In this document: positions 1 to 5,788 of the stretch, piece by piece
Layout of the letters: each line of letters begins with the position of its first letter
Position numbering within the stretch: the stretch's first letter is position 1
Assembly (NCBI GenBank): GCA_023431185.1
Contig: JAEYXS010000013.1
Location: forward strand, 1-14,968
Source of the DNA: Verrucomicrobiota bacterium
GTDB taxonomy: Bacteria > Verrucomicrobiota > Verrucomicrobiia > Limisphaerales > JAEYXS01
Reading direction: 5' to 3'
Length of the DNA stretch: 14,968 nucleotides
Program-made: the position numbers and the translations under genes
The notes under the pieces: generated by a model
The model's input: the letters and a program-made list of their open reading frames with translations, nothing else
Database searches by the model: none
Told to the model about the DNA's origin: nothing

Positions 1-194
1 GTCGTGGTATTGCCCAAGCCCGAACCCGGCGGCAACGTTACTGGTCCCCGCTGCGTATTATCCACCAAAGTCTTGTCCGCATCCGTCTGCCCCGGAATCA
101 CCGTCGTCGGTTTCGGTTTCCGCTTGCAACCCGCCCCGCCCAAAACCAAAGACGCCGTCAGCACCACCAGCATGGAAAGCTTAAAAATTCTCAT
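1..194 (-). CDS. pal: Pal-like peptidoglycan-associated lipoprotein, partial (C-terminal part beyond window)
   Basis: The gene starts at an ATG on the minus strand (CAT at 192-194) and runs off the left edge, so only about 64 residues are visible. They show a lipoprotein signal peptide: a short basic start (MRIFK), a hydrophobic stretch and a lipobox-like LGGAGC with the Cys near residue 23. A low-complexity linker rich in Lys, Pro, Thr and Gly follows. The OmpA-like peptidoglycan-binding domain that would prove the identity lies outside the window. The call rests on the lipoprotein start and on position: it is the last gene of a tolQ-tolR-tolA-tolB series, 26 bp after tolB, which is the usual place for pal. 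In that family the lipid anchors the protein in the outer membrane, where it contacts TolB and peptidoglycan. The lipobox is not ideal, with Gly at -3. No strong ribosome-binding site is visible. It could be another small lipoprotein. Confidence 0.72.
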   Translation of the reverse strand, partial: MRIFKLSMLVVLTASLVLGGAGCKRKPKPTTVIPGQTDADKTLVDNTQRGPVTLPPGSGLGNTT

Positions 195-220
195 AATTCG
201 TTTGTTCGTAGGGGATTGCG

Positions 221-1402
221 TTACCGAGCCCAGACAGGCTGAGAGCTGCTACCCGCAGTTTGTTTAATATCCTTTACACGTTTGGTTGGCACGTCAAGCA
301 AAGACAGGACGCGCCGCCCGCCGACACGACGGGCAAAGATCACTGTCCGCGAGTTCGGAGCCCATGAAGGATCCTCTCCCGTGGCCAATACCGTAGCGCT
401 GCCTCCCGTTGCTGGAACCGTGCAAATGTTGAAATCTCCCATCAATGCCGTGAACACAATGGTCTTGCCGTCTGGCGACCAGTCCGGCTCCGTGGCATTG
501 CTCACTCCGGCCGTGCTCAACCGTCGCGCACTTCCGCCACCCGCCGGCACCGTATACAGCCCCGCCCGCCCCGAAGCCCGGGACACATAGCAGATCGTCT
601 TCCCATCCGGCGACCAGCACGGCGAGGACTCATCCTCCCGCGTCTTCGTCAATTGCACCAGACCGCTCCCGTCCGCATTCGACACATAGATGTCCGGGCT
701 GCCGCTCTTGCTCAGCACCATCGCAATCTTGCTGCCATCCGGCGAGATCGCCACGCTCGTGTTCAACCCCGGATAACCCGCCGCCACCTTGCGTTCACCC
801 GAACTCAGATTGTGCGAGAAAATCTTCGGCGTCCCCAATTTATAGGACGTGTAAAAAATGGCGCTGTTCGCCTTCACCCACGCCGGAGCCGCCACCAGTG
901 AATTGTCCGCCGTCAGCGGCACCGCGTTATGCCCGTCATAATCCGCCACATAGATCTCACTGTAACCCTGACGGATCTCCCCTTTGAAAGCGACGCGCGT
1001 CTGCGCGACCCCTTTGCTCCCCCGCAAGAGTTGCACGATGTCATCCGCGAACGCATGCGCCAGCTTGCGCGGCTCGCTGCCCGTGTAGCGCTTCCCCATC
1101 ATCTGCTGCTTGCTGCCCACATGGATCACGCGCCCCTCCAGATCGCCCGTCTGTGCTACCTTCACCTCATACTTCGCCCGCTCCATCGGCACCACCTCAA
1201 ACCCCATCACTTCCAGATCGAAGCGCAACGCCGCCCCGCTCTCTCCCGCCGCACCCGTCAGCGCGATCGGGATCAGCTTCATGAAGTCGATGTCCTGCTC
1301 CCGCTCCAGGTTGATGACCGTGCCCTGTGCCCGCACACTCTCCGGCTGCCCCAGCACCGCCACGCCCAACACCGCCGCCAAAATGATTTCTTTCAGTCTC
1401 AT
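221..1402 (-). CDS. tolB: TolB, periplasmic beta-propeller protein of the Tol-Pal system
   Basis: This is a 393-residue exported protein. Residues 1-26 form a signal peptide (MRLKEIILAAVLG... ending VRAQ). An N-terminal alpha/beta TolB_N-type domain follows (about 27-140), then a C-terminal propeller with PD40/TolB repeats. Several blades carry the signature ISPDGSKIA, WSPDGKTI or DWSPDGKTIVF followed by IYV- or LYTVP-type strands. The length is close to E. coli TolB at about 430 residues. TolB links Pal at the outer membrane with the C-terminal domain of TolA and takes part in outer-membrane constriction at division. The start codon lies 9 bp after the stop of the tolA-like gene, and the purine-rich GGGGTGAG covering that stop can serve as its ribosome-binding site, which suggests translational coupling. 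The partial pal-like gene follows. Family assignment is firm. The exact number of blades was not determined. Confidence 0.93.
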   Translation of the reverse strand: MRLKEIILAAVLGVAVLGQPESVRAQGTVINLEREQDIDFMKLIPIALTGAAGESGAALRFDLEVMGFEVVPMERAKYEVKVAQTGDLEGRVIHVGSKQQMMGKRYTGSEPRKLAHAFADDIVQLLRGSKGVAQTRVAFKGEIRQGYSEIYVADYDGHNAVPLTADNSLVAAPAWVKANSAIFYTSYKLGTPKIFSHNLSSGERKVAAGYPGLNTSVAISPDGSKIAMVLSKSGSPDIYVSNADGSGLVQLTKTREDESSPCWSPDGKTICYVSRASGRAGLYTVPAGGGSARRLSTAGVSNATEPDWSPDGKTIVFTALMGDFNICTVPATGGSATVLATGEDPSWAPNSRTVIFARRVGGRRVLSLLDVPTKRVKDIKQTAGSSSQPVWAR

Positions 1403-1411
1403 GTCTATTGC

Positions 1412-2374
1412 TCACCCCGCCTGTCGCCGGGATTTCAGGTTAAAATTGATGGTAAATGTCCGTGATTTCTCCGTCGCCCCCTCGGGAAACGGATAACCGA
1501 TATTCCTCACCCGGTCCAAGGCCCCTTGCACCGTCCGGTCCAGCAGGGCATCCCCGCTCGACTTCACGATCCGCCCCCGCGCATCCCCGTTCCGCTGCAC
1601 CACGATCTCCACCCGCACGATGCCCTGGTCCGACGTGACGGCATCCGGCACAATCCAGTTGCGGTCATAAATTTCCTTCACCCACTGCGCATAGTTCACC
1701 AGTGTCGGCCCCACTCCGCCCCAGCCACTGCCGGAACTCGGCCCCTGGATGGCCACGCTCACCGTCGAACTCTCCGATAAATTATTTTCCAGACGGTTGA
1801 GCGACTTGTTCAGATTCGCCATCACTTGGCGCTGTTTGTCCGCCGCCGCCTTCGCCGCCTGTTGCTGCGCCTTCAGCTCCGCTTCGCGTTTCTTTTTGGC
1901 CTCGTCCGTTTTGACCCGCACTGGCGTCAGATTCACTTCGATCTTCGGCTTCGGCGGTGCTGGCTTGGGCTCGACTTTCTTCGGCTCCGTTTTCTTGGGC
2001 TCCACCTTTTTCGGTTCCAATTTCTTGGGCTGCGGCACAGGTGGCGGCTCCACCGGGCGCACCGGCTCCACGGGTGTTGGCCGCGGCGGCTCCGGCTCCA
2101 CCACTGGCGGCTCGGGCGCGACGGGTGCCGGAGTCGGCGCCTGTTGTTCTTGCACCGGTTCCGGTGGCGGCGGCGTGGCTGCGCCTCCCCCGCCCATCTG
2201 CGTCAGACCGTCCGTCAATTTGTCCGGCAGCTTGATCAGATGCAGGATATTCGGTTGCGGCGGCACCTCCGGAGTCTTGGGCTTGATGAAGGCCGCACCG
2301 AACAGCAGCGCGCCCACCAGCGCGACATGCGTCAGCAATGACCCCATCAGGCACTTTTTCTCCAGCCGTCCCAT
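1412..2374 (-). CDS. tolA: TolA/TonB-like energy-transducing protein
   Basis: The 320-residue protein has the TolA/TonB plan. There is a short basic cytoplasmic start (MGRLEKKCLM) and one membrane helix (about 11-30). A proline-rich periplasmic stretch (about 35-145) includes tandem PKK-[VTL]-E pentads near 116-137. A Lys/Ala/Gln-rich helical segment (about 155-195) and a Gly/Ser hinge follow. The C-terminal TonB-type domain (about 225-316) shows VRVEIVVQRNGDARG and SSGDALLDRTVQGAL. Such proteins use the proton-motive force harvested by TolQR to pull on TolB or Pal. The gene starts 1 bp after the tolR stop and ends 9 bp before tolB, so the context favours TolA over TonB, although the Pro-Lys spacer and C-terminal domain look TonB-like. 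The best purine run (GGAG) lies about 13 nt upstream of ATG 2374. An internal ATG at codon 10 is an alternative but would remove most of the basic N-terminus. Confidence 0.88.
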   Translation of the reverse strand: MGRLEKKCLMGSLLTHVALVGALLFGAAFIKPKTPEVPPQPNILHLIKLPDKLTDGLTQMGGGGAATPPPPEPVQEQQAPTPAPVAPEPPVVEPEPPRPTPVEPVRPVEPPPVPQPKKLEPKKVEPKKTEPKKVEPKPAPPKPKIEVNLTPVRVKTDEAKKKREAELKAQQQAAKAAADKQRQVMANLNKSLNRLENNLSESSTVSVAIQGPSSGSGWGGVGPTLVNYAQWVKEIYDRNWIVPDAVTSDQGIVRVEIVVQRNGDARGRIVKSSGDALLDRTVQGALDRVRNIGYPFPEGATEKSRTFTINFNLKSRRQAG

Positions 2375-2375
2375 T

Positions 2376-2801
2376 TTATTTCTTTTTCTCCGGTCGCGGG
2401 TCCGTCCGCAAGGACACCCGCGTGATATTGTTCCGCTCGCACCGGTTCAGGATTGCCGCCACCAGTCCATAAGGGCCTTTTTCATCCGCCCGGATGTACA
2501 CCACCATGTTCGGATTCGTCCGCGCTTTTTGCACGAGGAACTGTTCGATCTGCTCGATCAACATCCGCTTCCCGTTGAGCATATACAACCCTTCCGGACT
2601 CACTTCCACCGTCATCACGTCCCGCTCATCGATCTTCCCGTCCGCCTTGCCTGCGGGCGGCAGATTCAGGCTGATGCCCTGCTCCAGCAACGGCGTCGTG
2701 ATGATGAAGATGATCAGCAGTGTGAATGCCAGATCCAGCAAAGGTGTCACGTTGACCTCGCTCAAGGTCACCAGATGATTGCGCTGGGATATGCGTCGCA
2801 T
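2376..2801 (-). CDS. tolR: TolR/ExbD biopolymer-transport protein
   Basis: This is a 141-residue ExbD/TolR family protein. A cytoplasmic start is followed by the signature membrane segment VNVTPLLDLAFTLLIIFIIT (about 17-36), which carries the conserved membrane aspartate (Asp23) that conducts protons in this family. A periplasmic domain follows, with NPNMVVYIRADEKGPYG (a typical ExbD/TolR motif) near 98-114. It is expected to dimerise inside the TolQ pentamer and drive the TolA-like protein. The gene lies between tolQ (74 bp upstream) and tolA (1 bp downstream). No canonical ribosome-binding site is visible: the leader is a purine-rich AGAAGCAGC-type repeat instead. TolR rather than ExbD is chosen from the tolB and pal context. 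Confidence 0.92.
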   Translation of the reverse strand: MRRISQRNHLVTLSEVNVTPLLDLAFTLLIIFIITTPLLEQGISLNLPPAGKADGKIDERDVMTVEVSPEGLYMLNGKRMLIEQIEQFLVQKARTNPNMVVYIRADEKGPYGLVAAILNRCERNNITRVSLRTDPRPEKKK

Positions 2802-2809
2802 GTTGTTTG

Positions 2810-2840
2810 CTTCTGCTGCTTCTGCTGCTTCTGCTGCTTC
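2810..2840. repeat. 9-bp tandem repeat in the tolQ-tolR spacer
   Basis: The unit CTTCTGCTG (plus strand) occurs three times in full (2810-2818, 2819-2827, 2828-2836), followed by a partial fourth (CTTC). On the transcribed minus strand it reads as a purine-rich CAGCAGAAG leader ending about 9 nt before the tolR ATG. The array could change length by slippage, which would alter the distance between tolQ and tolR without touching either protein. Confidence 0.85.
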
Positions 2841-2845
2841 CGTCA

Positions 2846-2860
2846 GACGGATATTCCGTC
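2846..2860. other. Small hairpin in the tolQ-tolR spacer
   Basis: GACGGA (2846-2851) and TCCGTC (2855-2860) are perfect complements around a TAT loop. No T-run follows on the minus strand, so it does not look like a terminator. It may be an mRNA structure between tolQ and tolR. Confidence 0.5.
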
Positions 2861-2875
2861 CCTTTGCTCCGCCGT

Positions 2876-3595
2876 CTATTCTTCGTCTTCTTTAAGATAC
2901 TCGCTCTCCATCTTGGAGACCAGTTCCTGCGCGAAATTGTCCAGCTCCACCGTGAACACCCGCAAACTGTGTACCAGCCAGTTATAGGCGAACATCGAAG
3001 GGATCGCCACCAGCAATCCCGCCACCGTCGTCGCCATCGCCGCCGCCACACCCGGCGCCATCGTGGCCAGGTCCGCCCGCCCGCCGGACGCCACCGCGAT
3101 CGCCACGTCACTGAAAGAACTCATCACCCCCCACACCGTGCCCAGCAATCCCAGGAACGGTCCCCCGCTCACCGCCAGCGACAGGATGATCAGCCCTGAT
3201 TCCAGCTTCAACGCCTCCCGCGCCACAGCCGATTCCAATGCCCGCTTCACATGCTCCATCGCCTTCAGCGAGACGTGTGCGCGCCTCCCTTCATGCGCCT
3301 GGCCGCGCAACCGGTTGTCGAGTTGCTCGCACCCTTCCTTGTAAACCGTGAACAACGGGCACCCCTCGACCACTACCCGCCGGTCATACACCTCCAAGGG
3401 GTGCTTCTGCGCCCGGAACTCCGCATCGAACAGCTCATTGAGCCGCTTCGCCCGGCGCATCTGCATCGCCTTGGCCATCATCACCGACCAGGCAAACGTC
3501 GAAAAAATACCCAAGGCGACGATGATGATCTTTCCCTCAATCGTCGCCTTTTCCCAGATATACGGCAAATCGTTGACCGCCAGAAACCAGTTCAT
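2876..3595 (-). CDS. tolQ: TolQ/ExbB motor protein
   Basis: This is a 239-residue MotA/TolQ/ExbB family membrane protein. Membrane helices lie at about 22-43 (IIIVALGIFSTFAWSVMM), 133-160 (containing AVSGGPFLGLLGTVWGV) and 183-205 (GVAAAMATTVAGLLVAIP). The long cytoplasmic loop lies between helices 1 and 2. The GLLGTVWG and APGVAAAMATTVAGL motifs are the family signature. It forms the pentameric stator-like channel around TolR. ATG 3595 was chosen over one 36 bp further upstream because GGGGAGAG, the best ribosome-binding site in this operon, sits 6 nt before it, and because MNWFLAVND is a family-like start. A small CCGGA...TCCGG stem (3608-3623) lies just upstream of the site. It is the first gene of the tol operon, and the nearest upstream gene (the RHH-like one) ends about 210 bp away. 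Confidence 0.93.
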   Translation of the reverse strand: MNWFLAVNDLPYIWEKATIEGKIIIVALGIFSTFAWSVMMAKAMQMRRAKRLNELFDAEFRAQKHPLEVYDRRVVVEGCPLFTVYKEGCEQLDNRLRGQAHEGRRAHVSLKAMEHVKRALESAVAREALKLESGLIILSLAVSGGPFLGLLGTVWGVMSSFSDVAIAVASGGRADLATMAPGVAAAMATTVAGLLVAIPSMFAYNWLVHSLRVFTVELDNFAQELVSKMESEYLKEDEE

Positions 3596-3646
3596 TTTTA
3601 TCTCTCCCCGGAATCGCCTCCGGAATAACAAAAAATACTCGGCACC

Positions 3647-3675
3647 ACCATATGGCCTACTGATCGACGCACCAA
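3647..3675 (-). promoter_or_regulatory. Weak candidate sigma70-type promoter for the tol operon
   Basis: On the minus strand TTGGTG (3670-3675) and TATGGT (3647-3652) are 17 bp apart, matching the consensus in 3 and 4 of 6 positions. This would give a leader of about 45 nt before tolQ. The region 3596-3808 holds no gene, and this is the best promoter-like pair I could find in it. Confidence 0.25.
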
Positions 3676-3808
3676 GCCCGCATTTTACTCAAGCTATTGT
3701 GCGTGCATACGCAATCGAAGCAATGAACCCAGAAGCCCGCCGCTGGACCAACCCTTTTCAGTCAAACCGATCGACAACCGACAACATAAACACACCGCCA
3801 CCAGCCAA

Positions 3809-4024
3809 TCACTGCCCAGAATGCCCCCCAATCGGTCCCTTATCCAATAACGTCCGCTCCCGCAAATGCTGTTCAATGCCCCGCGCTATCAACCGCTCTG
3901 CCGCTTCCGCCGGATTCTTTCCAAACAAGCCCGTGGACACCAACTGCTCCAAGAAGTCATGAACGGGCGGCGTCGTAGACACCGTTATCGTTATTGTTTT
4001 GACTGAATTGGGCGTGCGCGGCAT
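3809..4024 (-). CDS. Small ribbon-helix-helix-like putative DNA-binding protein
   Basis: The protein has 71 residues if translation starts at ATG 4024 (MPRTPNSVK...). An upstream ATG at 4114 would add 30 residues read from an AT-rich, promoter-like stretch, so the shorter form is preferred. The core has the order expected of a ribbon-helix-helix (CopG/Arc-like) fold: a strand (KTITITVS, about residues 9-16), a helix (PPVHDFLEQLVSTG), a turn (LFGKN) and a helix (PAEAAERLIARGIEQHLRE). A short polar tail follows. I recognise similar small proteins in Verrucomicrobia but know no name or function for them. RHH proteins usually bind palindromes as dimers of dimers and often repress their own promoter; a palindrome lies just upstream at 4030-4045. 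There is no clear ribosome-binding site, and the promoter-like elements sit so close that a leaderless mRNA is possible. No toxin partner is visible next to it. Confidence 0.65.
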   Translation of the reverse strand: MPRTPNSVKTITITVSTTPPVHDFLEQLVSTGLFGKNPAEAAERLIARGIEQHLRERTLLDKGPIGGHSGQ

Positions 4025-4028
4025 TACT

Positions 4029-4057
4029 TTGCCATAATTATGCCATTCTTTTAAAAT
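4029..4057 (+). promoter_or_regulatory. Candidate sigma70-type promoter, rightward
   Basis: TTGCCA (4029-4034) and TAAAAT (4052-4057) match -35 and -10 consensus at 5 of 6 positions each, with an ideal 17-bp spacer. Transcription would start near 4064 and run towards the hairpin at 4242 and the hydrolase gene. It overlaps the start of the divergent RHH-like gene region. Confidence 0.45.
4030..4045. promoter_or_regulatory. Near-perfect palindrome, possible operator
   Basis: TGCCATAATTATGCCA pairs at 7 of 8 positions, with a perfect CATAATTATG core. It overlaps the rightward -35 and the leftward -10 elements and begins 6 bp from the start codon of the RHH-like gene, as expected for an autoregulatory site. 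Binding is an inference. Confidence 0.4.
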
Positions 4058-4063
4058 GGTCAA
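4037..4063 (-). promoter_or_regulatory. Candidate promoter for the RHH-like gene
   Basis: On the minus strand TTGACC (4058-4063, 5/6 match) is followed 15 bp later by CATAAT (4037-4042, 5/6), or 17 bp later by TAATTA (4035-4040). A start near 4030 would leave almost no leader before ATG 4024. It overlaps the rightward promoter, so the two would be mutually exclusive. Confidence 0.4.
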
Positions 4064-4078
4064 GGGGTTAATCAGAAA

Positions 4079-4097
4079 AATAATGACAATTATTATC
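4079..4097. promoter_or_regulatory. Fur-box-like sequence
   Basis: AATAATGACAATTATTATC matches the E. coli 19-bp Fur box (GATAATGATAATCATTATC) at 16 of 19 positions; the differences are at positions 1, 9 and 13. It lies just downstream of the predicted rightward start (about 4064) and upstream of the leftward -35, a place where binding could affect both promoters. The AT-richness of the stretch raises the chance of a fortuitous match. Confidence 0.4.
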
Positions 4098-4241
4098 AAT
4101 TTTTTCACCACCAACTATCACGTGGGCAAACTTACAGCGAATGGGCCCAAATCAAGCCACCCGCCATCCCCTCGCCTTCCTTCCATCAGTTGGTAAATCA
4201 AGCTGCACAATACACGACGTTACTCCTCTTCAAATTGGCCC

Positions 4242-4285
4242 GCCGGTTTGCCCCGTACTAAAAGTCGGGGTGCAACCGGCTTTTT
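4242..4285 (+). terminator. Rho-independent terminator-like hairpin in front of the hydrolase gene
   Basis: GCCGGTT (4242-4248) pairs with AACCGGC (4274-4280), and CCCCG (4251-4255) pairs with CGGGG (4266-4270), separated by a small internal loop (TG against TGC). ACT/AGT extends the stem around an AAA loop. TTTTT (4281-4285) follows directly. The polarity is rightward only, because the left side has no A-run. It ends 43 bp before the hydrolase ATG, so it would cut transcription entering that gene unless it is relieved. Confidence 0.7.
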
Positions 4286-4328
4286 ATCCTTTATGACTTT
4301 CCCCCGCCCCGCTATAGCACCCTCACCC

Positions 4329-5654
4329 ATGCGTCATTTTATTTTGCTCTTTCTCGCCCTCGCCATTTCGGCGTCCGCTCAAGTGGCCCCTTACGACCAA
4401 CCGCTGCCCGTCGAGCCGCCTTATTATCGTGTGCGGTATGAGGCGTCCACCAAGCTTGGTGAACTGGTCTATCCGGTGAATTACACCATCTGGATACCCC
4501 CCGGTCTCAAGACCTTGCGCGGCGTGGTCGTCCATCAGCACGGTTGCGGTGAAGGCTCTTGCAAATCAGGCCAGACCGGCGCGTTCGATCTGCATTGGCA
4601 GGCCTTGGCCAAGAAACATGATTGCGCCCTGCTCTCGCCCACCTACGAGCAACCGGACAAAGCCAACTGCCAGATGTGGTGCGATCCCCGTAACGGCTCT
4701 GCTGCCACCTTCCAAAAATCTCTGGTCGATCTGGGCGCGCAATCCGGTCATCCCGAACTGGCGAAAGTCCCTTGGGCGCTGTGGGGACACAGCGGTGGCG
4801 GCCATTGGTCCGGCGGCATGGTTTTACTTCATCCTGATCGCGTCGCCGCTGCTTGGTTGCGCTCCGGCGTGCCGCCGCTGACTCCGAGCACACCTAAACC
4901 AGATTACGCCATCACCGACGCAGTGACTCAGGTGCCCGTCATGTGCAATCTGGGCACCAAGGAAGGCGTGACGGTGAAAGACGGACGCTTCGCTGGCGTA
5001 TGGAAAGGTGTGGAAACCTTTTTCCTCGCACTACGCAGCAAGGGTGCCTTGATCGGCGTCTCCGCCGACCCCTTGACCTCCCATGAGTGCGGCAATCAAC
5101 GCTACCTCGCCATCCCCTGGCTGGATGCCTGTCTAGCCGCCCGCTTGCCCGCCAAGGCAGGCGACCCGCTCAAGCCCATGCCCCCTGCGAACGCCTGGAT
5201 CGCCCCGCTCTACCTCGGCGAAGGAGAAATCGTCGCTCCTGTGGCTGCGTCGAAGTTCACCGGTGCCGTGGAAAAATCCGTCTGGCTGCCGGATCAAGTC
5301 GTCGCCAAGGCGTGGGCCCAATACGTGAAGGATACCGCTGTGACCGATGACACCCCGCCGCCTGCCCCCACCAATCTGAAAGTGAACGGCAATGAACTCA
5401 CTTGGGAATCAGAAGCCGACCTCGAAAGCGGTCTCGCCAGCTTCATCATCGAGCGCGATGGCCAGTTCCTCGCCAACGTCCCTGAGAAGGGCAAAAATCC
5501 TTTTGGCCGCCCCCTCTTCCAAAACCTCCAGTATAGCGACACTCCCTCACAACCGCTCGTCCTCATGCGCTACACCGACACGCAGGCCAAACCCGGCGTG
5601 AAGCATCAATACCGCGTCATCGCCGTCAACACCGTCGGCCAGAAATCGAAGTAA
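4329..5654 (+). CDS. Secreted alpha/beta-hydrolase (esterase-like) with C-terminal Fn3-like domain
   Basis: The protein has 441 residues. Residues 1-17 are a signal peptide (MRHFILLFLALAISASA, cleavage before QVAPY). The alpha/beta-hydrolase core runs to about 335. It contains a strand and loop VVVHQHGCGEGSC, a nucleophile elbow WGHSGGGHW with Ser155 as the likely catalytic serine, and a probable catalytic His252 in SHECGNQ; the acidic residue is not assigned. Cysteines cluster in the core (HGCGEGSC, KHDC, NCQMWC), suggesting disulfides in an extracytoplasmic enzyme. From about 343 a Pro-rich linker leads to an Fn3-like beta domain (PPPAPTNLKVNGNELTW ... YRVIAVNTVGQKSK). The substrate is unknown: the layout resembles esterases and PHB-depolymerase-like enzymes. 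ATG 4329 was chosen because it places the signal peptide at the N-terminus, and earlier starts fall in or next to the 4242-4285 hairpin. There is no Shine-Dalgarno sequence. A perfect terminator follows 19 bp after the stop. Confidence 0.82.
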   Translation: MRHFILLFLALAISASAQVAPYDQPLPVEPPYYRVRYEASTKLGELVYPVNYTIWIPPGLKTLRGVVVHQHGCGEGSCKSGQTGAFDLHWQALAKKHDCALLSPTYEQPDKANCQMWCDPRNGSAATFQKSLVDLGAQSGHPELAKVPWALWGHSGGGHWSGGMVLLHPDRVAAAWLRSGVPPLTPSTPKPDYAITDAVTQVPVMCNLGTKEGVTVKDGRFAGVWKGVETFFLALRSKGALIGVSADPLTSHECGNQRYLAIPWLDACLAARLPAKAGDPLKPMPPANAWIAPLYLGEGEIVAPVAASKFTGAVEKSVWLPDQVVAKAWAQYVKDTAVTDDTPPPAPTNLKVNGNELTWESEADLESGLASFIIERDGQFLANVPEKGKNPFGRPLFQNLQYSDTPSQPLVLMRYTDTQAKPGVKHQYRVIAVNTVGQKSK

Positions 5655-5673
5655 CCACACCACTTGGAAACTC

Positions 5674-5707
5674 AAAATCCCGAGCTGGTGACAGCTCGGG
5701 ATTTTTT
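5674..5707. terminator. Bidirectional Rho-independent terminator
   Basis: AAAATCCCGAGCT (5674-5686) and AGCTCGGGATTTT (5693-5705) are perfect 13-bp complements around a GGTGAC loop. A T-run follows on the plus strand (5702-5707), and the A-run at 5674-5677 gives a T-run on the minus strand. It lies between the convergent hydrolase gene and giant gene and can end both transcripts. Confidence 0.92.
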
Positions 5708-5753
5708 ATTCTCTGGTGTTTGGCGCCTGGGATTTGGGATTTTTTCCCGCTCT

Positions 5754-5788
5754 CGATGTTCAGAGTTCGATGTTCGATGTTGGATGTT
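5754..5788. repeat. Heptamer repeat array, copy at the 3' end of the giant gene
   Basis: There are five exact 7-bp units: CGATGTT, CAGAGTT, CGATGTT, CGATGTT, GGATGTT. The family is the same as at 12987-13070. Read on the minus strand, the array encodes the last residues of the giant protein (TSNIEL and neighbours) and its TGA stop (5760-5762). The stretch between the terminator and this array (5708-5753) holds no gene, only two TGGGATT units (5728-5741). Confidence 0.85.

Larger units (their letters stand above)
4064..4285 (+). ncRNA. Possible leader RNA or small RNA ending at a terminator hairpin
   Basis: A rightward promoter-like pair (4029-4057) and a strong terminator-type hairpin (4242-4285) bracket about 220 nt with no convincing open frame. 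Two readings fit: an untranslated leader with an attenuator in front of the hydrolase gene, or a free-standing small RNA. No conserved riboswitch fold was recognised, and both ends are inferred. Confidence 0.25.

Noticed and set aside
1749..2987. 412-codon plus-strand frame rich in Ser, Gly and Phe.
   Set aside because: It is the antisense of the Pro/Lys-rich tolA-like gene and tolR. Its repeats mirror those of the real protein.
2807..3199. Plus-strand frame beginning with a poly-Leu stretch that resembles a membrane helix.
   Set aside because: The Leu run is only the CTTCTGCTG repeat read in one frame. The rest lies antisense to tolQ.
3694..3876. 60-codon minus-strand frame between tolQ and the RHH-like gene.
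   Set aside because: It overlaps the end of the RHH-like gene in another frame, has no recognisable domain and no ribosome-binding site.
4025..4114. 30-codon N-terminal extension of the RHH-like gene from ATG 4114.
   Set aside because: The stretch is AT-rich and holds promoter, palindrome and Fur-box-like signals. The RHH core begins only after ATG 4024. It stays possible as a small hydrophobic leader (VVKKLIIIVIIFLINP).
4248..4328. Earlier in-frame ATGs for the hydrolase gene (4248 and 4293).
   Set aside because: The first falls inside the terminator-like hairpin. Both would bury the signal peptide behind 12 to 27 extra residues.
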